Shown here: positions 60,984 through 64,000 of the stretch, one piece after another
Layout of the letters: each line of letters starts with the position of its first letter
Position numbering within the stretch: position 1 is the stretch's first letter
NCBI RefSeq assembly: GCF_014854695.1
Contig: NZ_CP027557.1
Span: 2,728,001 to 2,792,000 of the forward strand
Length of the DNA: 64,000 nucleotides
Direction: 5' to 3'
DNA from: Rhodococcus rhodochrous
GTDB lineage: Bacteria; Actinomycetota; Actinomycetes; Mycobacteriales; Mycobacteriaceae
Position numbers and translations under genes: made by a program
The notes under the pieces: generated by a model
Told to the model about the DNA's origin: nothing
Databases searched by the model: none
Seen by the model: only the letters and a program-made list of their open reading frames with translations

Positions 60984-61436
60984 ATGCGCAAGGCCTCCGT
61001 CGTCCTGGCGGTGTTGTCGGTCGTAGTCCTGGTGTCGGTGACGGCCTGCTCGCACGACGCCACGAATCCGCAACGAGGGGGCACCTCGGAGGACGGGGAG
61101 ACATCCATGGTGGAAACACCCCGAGAGCACCTGGTCGTCCTTGCCTCCGCGCAGGCCGAGGCGGCCCTTGCCGGCATCGAGGCAGCGGCCCCGGTGACCC
61201 AATTGCTCCGGCCACGGCTGCTCCTCGTCCTCACGGATCCCGATGCGAGGGAGAACATTCGAAGAATCCTCGGTGTCTACGGCACCGCCCCCGACAGGGA
61301 ACCACTCGGTTTGTCGCCCGAGGAACAGTTGTTCGTGGACGCCTGGGTCGCCCGATGCGCGCCGAAGACGCGCCCCGGCGAGGGCTCGAACTGGGACACT
61401 CCCGGGTTCGAACCGCCGGATATCCCCGGCCGGTGA
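60984..61436 (+). CDS. Small putative lipoprotein downstream of a protease
   Basis: Protein of 150 residues from ATG 60984; a GTG at 60969 overlaps the protease stop and would add five residues. Residues 1-21 are a lipoprotein signal (MRKASVVLAVLSVVVLVSVT then AC), with the lipid-bearing Cys after VTA. The mature part has a segment, HLVVLASAQAEAALAGIEAA, that resembles the compact ferredoxin-like fold of protease propeptides, but this is a guess. Tight coupling suggests it inhibits, anchors or assists the protease. Confidence 0.72.
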   Translation: MRKASVVLAVLSVVVLVSVTACSHDATNPQRGGTSEDGETSMVETPREHLVVLASAQAEAALAGIEAAAPVTQLLRPRLLLVLTDPDARENIRRILGVYGTAPDREPLGLSPEEQLFVDAWVARCAPKTRPGEGSNWDTPGFEPPDIPGR

Positions 61437-61482
61437 CTTACCGGACCGGTTTGCACACCATTTTCGACATCAGGAGCATGAC

Positions 61483-63489
61483 ATGGCCGGCGACCTGAAC
61501 ATCACGGAACGCGTCGTGCGTGCAGACGACGTACGCGCAGCCGATCCGAGCGACGAGGCACAGGAACGAACGATCCACCGCTACGGGCGGATGGCCATCC
61601 TTGCCGCTCCGGGGGAGTCCGCGGAGGAATCCGTCCCGGAGATCGGAGACATGCGGGACCTCGTCGACGACCCCACCGAGGTCGAGACACTGGGCCTCGC
61701 GGCGCAACGGCTGCGCCAATCCGCCGACTACCGTCGTGCGAAGGAGAACCGACCCCGCGACGGTCAAGAGTGGGACATGGGGGATTGCACGTCGGTTGTG
61801 CCCGTCCCGCCCCAGGTGGCAGAGCGCGACAGTCAGCAGGAAGCGGGACCGACGAGTTCCTATCTCGAGGGGTCGGTGGCGGTCGGCATCGTCATCGTTC
61901 AGGGACCGACTGCGGCATTGAGCTTCTCCGAGGCCGAGGTGGTGAAGGTGGTCGCCGAGGTCCAGAACGGTCTGGGTTGGCTCGCCACCGCAAACCCCTT
62001 GGCGGGCATTTCCTTCTCGTACGACATCCAGAACGTGAACCTGAGTGTGCCGGCGGATCCGTCCGCCGCCGACCTCGAGGCGCACTGGCGTGATCCGGCG
62101 ATGGGCGCGCTGGGATACAGTGCCGACTGGAACGGCGTGGGTGCTTATGTCGAGGACATCCGCAGCCGTTACGGAACCCGCTGGACCTACTGCGCCTTCT
62201 TCACGAAGTATCCACTCGGTCACTTCGCGTACGCGGGTGCGCCACGGGTCGTCATGGACTACAACAACGACGGCTGGGGCCCGGACAACATCGACCGGGT
62301 GTTCGCGCACGAGACCGGGCACATCTTCGGCTGCCCGGACGAGTACGCGGACAGCAGATGCACGTGCGGCGGTGCCTTCGGACGATACGGACTCGCCAAC
62401 GGCAACTGCGAGAACTGCGCGGCCGAAGGTGGCGTCCCGTGCCTGATGAAGGGCAACACGTTCACCGTCTGCGGCTTCACTCCCGGGCACCTCGGATGGG
62501 CGCCGCAGCTCGCCGTCAACAATTTCGGGTACAACGCCGGATCGTGGCGCACCGATCGGCATCCGCGGTTCCTCGCCGACACCACGGGCAACCGCCGGGC
62601 CGACATCGTCGGATTCGGTGATGCCGGTGTGTACGTGTCGCGCGCTCAGCCCAACGGACGCTTCGAGACACCGCGCCTCGTCGTCAAGGACTTCGCGTAC
62701 CAGGCCGGTGGCTGGCGGGTGGAGCGGCATCCGCGGTTCCTGGCCGACACCACGGGTGACGGTCGTGCGGACATCGTCGGTTTCGGTGATGCGGGGGTGT
62801 ATGTGTCTCGAGCGCAGGCCGATGGGTCGTTCGGGCCGGTGACCCGGGTGGTCGCCGATTTCGGGTACGTCGCGGGTGGTTGGCGGGTGGAGCGGCATCC
62901 GCGGTTCCTGGCCGACACCACGGGTGACGGTCGTGCGGACATCGTCGGTTTCGGTGATGCGGGGGTGTACGTGTCCCGGGCACAGGCGGACGGGTCGTTC
63001 GGGCCGGTCACGCGCGTCGTCGACGACTTCGGATACAACGCGGGTGGATGGCGCGTGGAGCGGCATCTACGGTTCCTCGCGGACACGACCGGGGACGGCC
63101 GGGCCGACATCGTCGGATTCGGCGAGGCGGGCGTGTATGTCTCCCTGGCGCGAGCCGATGGGACGTACGGGCCGGTCACGCGCGTCGTCGACAACTTCGC
63201 CTACAGCGCCGGAGGATGGCGGATCGATCGGCACCCGCGGTTCCTGGCCGACACCACCGGGGACGGCCGGGCGGACATCGTCGGATTCGGCAATGCCGGC
63301 GTCTACGTGTCGCGGGCACTGGGCAACGGCGGGTTCGACGCGCCCGGATTGATCGTCACCAACTTCGGTTACGACGCCGGTGGGTGGCGGGTCGACCAGC
63401 ATCCGCGGTTCCTGGCGGACACCACAGGTGACGGTCGCGCCGACATCATCGGGTTCGGCAGCGCCGGAGTGTGGCTGCACAGATCGTGA
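61483..63489 (+). CDS. Metzincin-like metalloprotease with six C-terminal repeats
   Basis: Protein of 668 residues from ATG 61483 (AGGAG at 61472-61476). Residues 1-130 are an acidic N-terminal part. The catalytic zinc motif is HETGHIFGCPDEY with His276, Glu277 and His280. A Cys-rich segment follows (CTCGGAFGRYG, ENCAAEGGVPCLMKG). Residues 345-668 hold six FG-GAP/VCBS-like repeats with the core FLADTTGDGRADIVGFGDAG. No classical signal peptide is visible, as in the S8 protease upstream. The repeats may bind sugar or calcium. It lies 46 bp after the lipoprotein gene. Confidence 0.85.
   Translation: MAGDLNITERVVRADDVRAADPSDEAQERTIHRYGRMAILAAPGESAEESVPEIGDMRDLVDDPTEVETLGLAAQRLRQSADYRRAKENRPRDGQEWDMGDCTSVVPVPPQVAERDSQQEAGPTSSYLEGSVAVGIVIVQGPTAALSFSEAEVVKVVAEVQNGLGWLATANPLAGISFSYDIQNVNLSVPADPSAADLEAHWRDPAMGALGYSADWNGVGAYVEDIRSRYGTRWTYCAFFTKYPLGHFAYAGAPRVVMDYNNDGWGPDNIDRVFAHETGHIFGCPDEYADSRCTCGGAFGRYGLANGNCENCAAEGGVPCLMKGNTFTVCGFTPGHLGWAPQLAVNNFGYNAGSWRTDRHPRFLADTTGNRRADIVGFGDAGVYVSRAQPNGRFETPRLVVKDFAYQAGGWRVERHPRFLADTTGDGRADIVGFGDAGVYVSRAQADGSFGPVTRVVADFGYVAGGWRVERHPRFLADTTGDGRADIVGFGDAGVYVSRAQADGSFGPVTRVVDDFGYNAGGWRVERHLRFLADTTGDGRADIVGFGEAGVYVSLARADGTYGPVTRVVDNFAYSAGGWRIDRHPRFLADTTGDGRADIVGFGNAGVYVSRALGNGGFDAPGLIVTNFGYDAGGWRVDQHPRFLADTTGDGRADIIGFGSAGVWLHRS
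62563..63489 (+). repeat. In-gene tandem repeat, period 168 bp, six copies
   Basis: The motif CCGCGGTTCCT (CTACGGTTCCT in copy 4) starts at 62563, 62731, 62899, 63067, 63235 and 63403, exactly 168 bp apart each time (56 codons). The last copy is cut by the stop codon. Copies 2 and 3 are almost identical over their first 70 bases, which points to recent duplication or gene conversion. Confidence 0.93.
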
Positions 63490-63501
63490 CCGTACTCGAG
63501 C

Positions 63502-63542
63502 GAGGAGTTCCGGCCGATGCGACGCACCGGCCGGAACCCCTC
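63502..63542. terminator. Bidirectional terminator
   Basis: GTTCCGGCCG (63507-63516) and CGGCCGGAAC (63528-63537) form a perfect 10-bp stem extended by GAGG/CCTC with one mismatch. It lies between the convergent metalloprotease and peptidase genes. Confidence 0.75.
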
Positions 63543-63550
63543 ATCCACGT

Positions 63551-64000
63551 CTATGCCGATCCCAGCAGGCGTGCTGTAGCAGCAACGTTCATGCGCAGGA
63601 TCTCGAGTGCGAGGTCGTAGTCGATGGAATCGAGCGTGTCGCGCGCACTATGGATGTTCGCGTTCGTGCTGTCGGCTCCTTCGATGGTCAGCACCGCGGG
63701 GATGCACTTCTCGAGGAACGGCACGTGATCGCTGTTGAGCGGATGCAGGCTGGTCTGCACAGCCGGCGTCGTGTAGGTCGCGGCGGCCCGGGCAAGTTCG
63801 TCGATCAGGTGCTGCGACAGGCTCGCGCCGGCGAGAAGAACGGTGGGCTGCGGGGCATTGAGCGAGGCGATCATGTCCAGGTTGACGACGCTCCGGATGA
63901 GCTCCCGTTCTGCGGTCGACAGGCCGGCGACGTAGGCGAGGCTGCCGGAACTCGACGTGGATGTCGGTGTAACTGGGGCTCTGCAACAGCAGTTTGTGGT
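63551..64000 (-). CDS. M28-like metallopeptidase, 3' part (cut by window edge)
   Basis: The last 149 residues of a gene whose start is beyond the right edge. YVAGLSTAERELIRSVVNLD, MIASLNAPQPTVLLAG, then SLHPLNSDHVPFLEKCIPAV and IHSARDTLDSIDYDLALEIL match the C-terminal half of M28 family aminopeptidases (conserved SDH and H-x-x-x-D stretch). The first 20 or so visible residues (Ser/Thr-rich) do not match the family; a frameshift or a divergent insert near 63940 is possible. Confidence 0.7.
   Translation of the reverse strand, partial: TTNCCCRAPVTPTSTSSSGSLAYVAGLSTAERELIRSVVNLDMIASLNAPQPTVLLAGASLSQHLIDELARAAATYTTPAVQTSLHPLNSDHVPFLEKCIPAVLTIEGADSTNANIHSARDTLDSIDYDLALEILRMNVAATARLLGSA

Overview
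The window is GC-rich DNA with dense, translationally coupled genes, many GTG starts and actinobacterial signature families: a WhiB iron-sulfur protein, an AftC-type arabinofuranosyltransferase, DUF3556, MpaB/DUF2236, DUF7373 lipoproteins and IniA/IniC-like dynamins. AftC builds cell-wall arabinan, so the source is most likely a mycolic-acid actinomycete. Rhodococcus or a close relative fits best; this is inferred from gene content only. No rRNA, tRNA, insertion sequence or CRISPR array was seen.

Layout. 0.25-6.0 kb: a lipid-type cluster (acyl-CoA synthetase, DUF3556 membrane protein, FAD oxidoreductase, MpaB-like oxygenase). 6.0-12.4 kb: mixed genes (2-hydroxyacid oxidase, methyltransferase, a decayed rsgA, a secreted GH19 lysozyme/chitinase-like protein, a DHFR-like protein, an alpha/beta hydrolase, DUF899). 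12.5-21.3 kb: an unusual stress or envelope module. Two coupled dynamin-like GTPases face a minus-strand block that encodes a Ser/Tyr-rich protein with DxDGDG repeats, a mini-GrpE, a membrane-anchored Hsp70, a DUF7373 lipoprotein, an ECF sigma factor and a small acidic protein. 21.4-26.9 kb: a complete urease operon ureABCFGD plus a CbiM-like nickel permease, without ureE. 27.2-31.2 kb: a CaiB-type CoA transferase, an AidB-like acyl-CoA dehydrogenase and a LysR regulator.

31.4-43.4 kb: a catabolic regulon of four transcription units. Three near-perfect copies and one imperfect copy of the palindrome TATCTTAGCGCTAAGATA precede an MFS transporter plus aldehyde dehydrogenase; an extradiol dioxygenase, hydrolase, cupin, two SDRs and a TPP enzyme; a Rieske oxygenase with its reductase; and RidA plus a MarR regulator. 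The MarR protein is the obvious candidate to bind these sites. The gene set fits import, Rieske hydroxylation, ring cleavage and hydrolysis of an aromatic or heteroaromatic acid. The substrate is not determined.

43.5-53.8 kb: a second MarR-like gene with a perfect 20-bp palindrome, an alpha/beta hydrolase lacking its catalytic Ser and His, a PPOX-family protein, an ATP-dependent DNA ligase, a formylglycine-generating enzyme beside its likely arylsulfatase client, an aldo/keto reductase, a decay zone (MFS and MarR remnants joined head to head, NhaA lacking its first helix) and AftC. 53.7-59.6 kb: lactate utilisation (FadR-type regulator and lactate permease divergent from lldEFG), with a whiB gene coupled to the end of lldG. 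59.7-64 kb: a subtilisin-like protease, a small lipoprotein, a metzincin-like metalloprotease with six exact-period 168-bp repeats, and the 3' end of an M28-like peptidase cut by the window edge.
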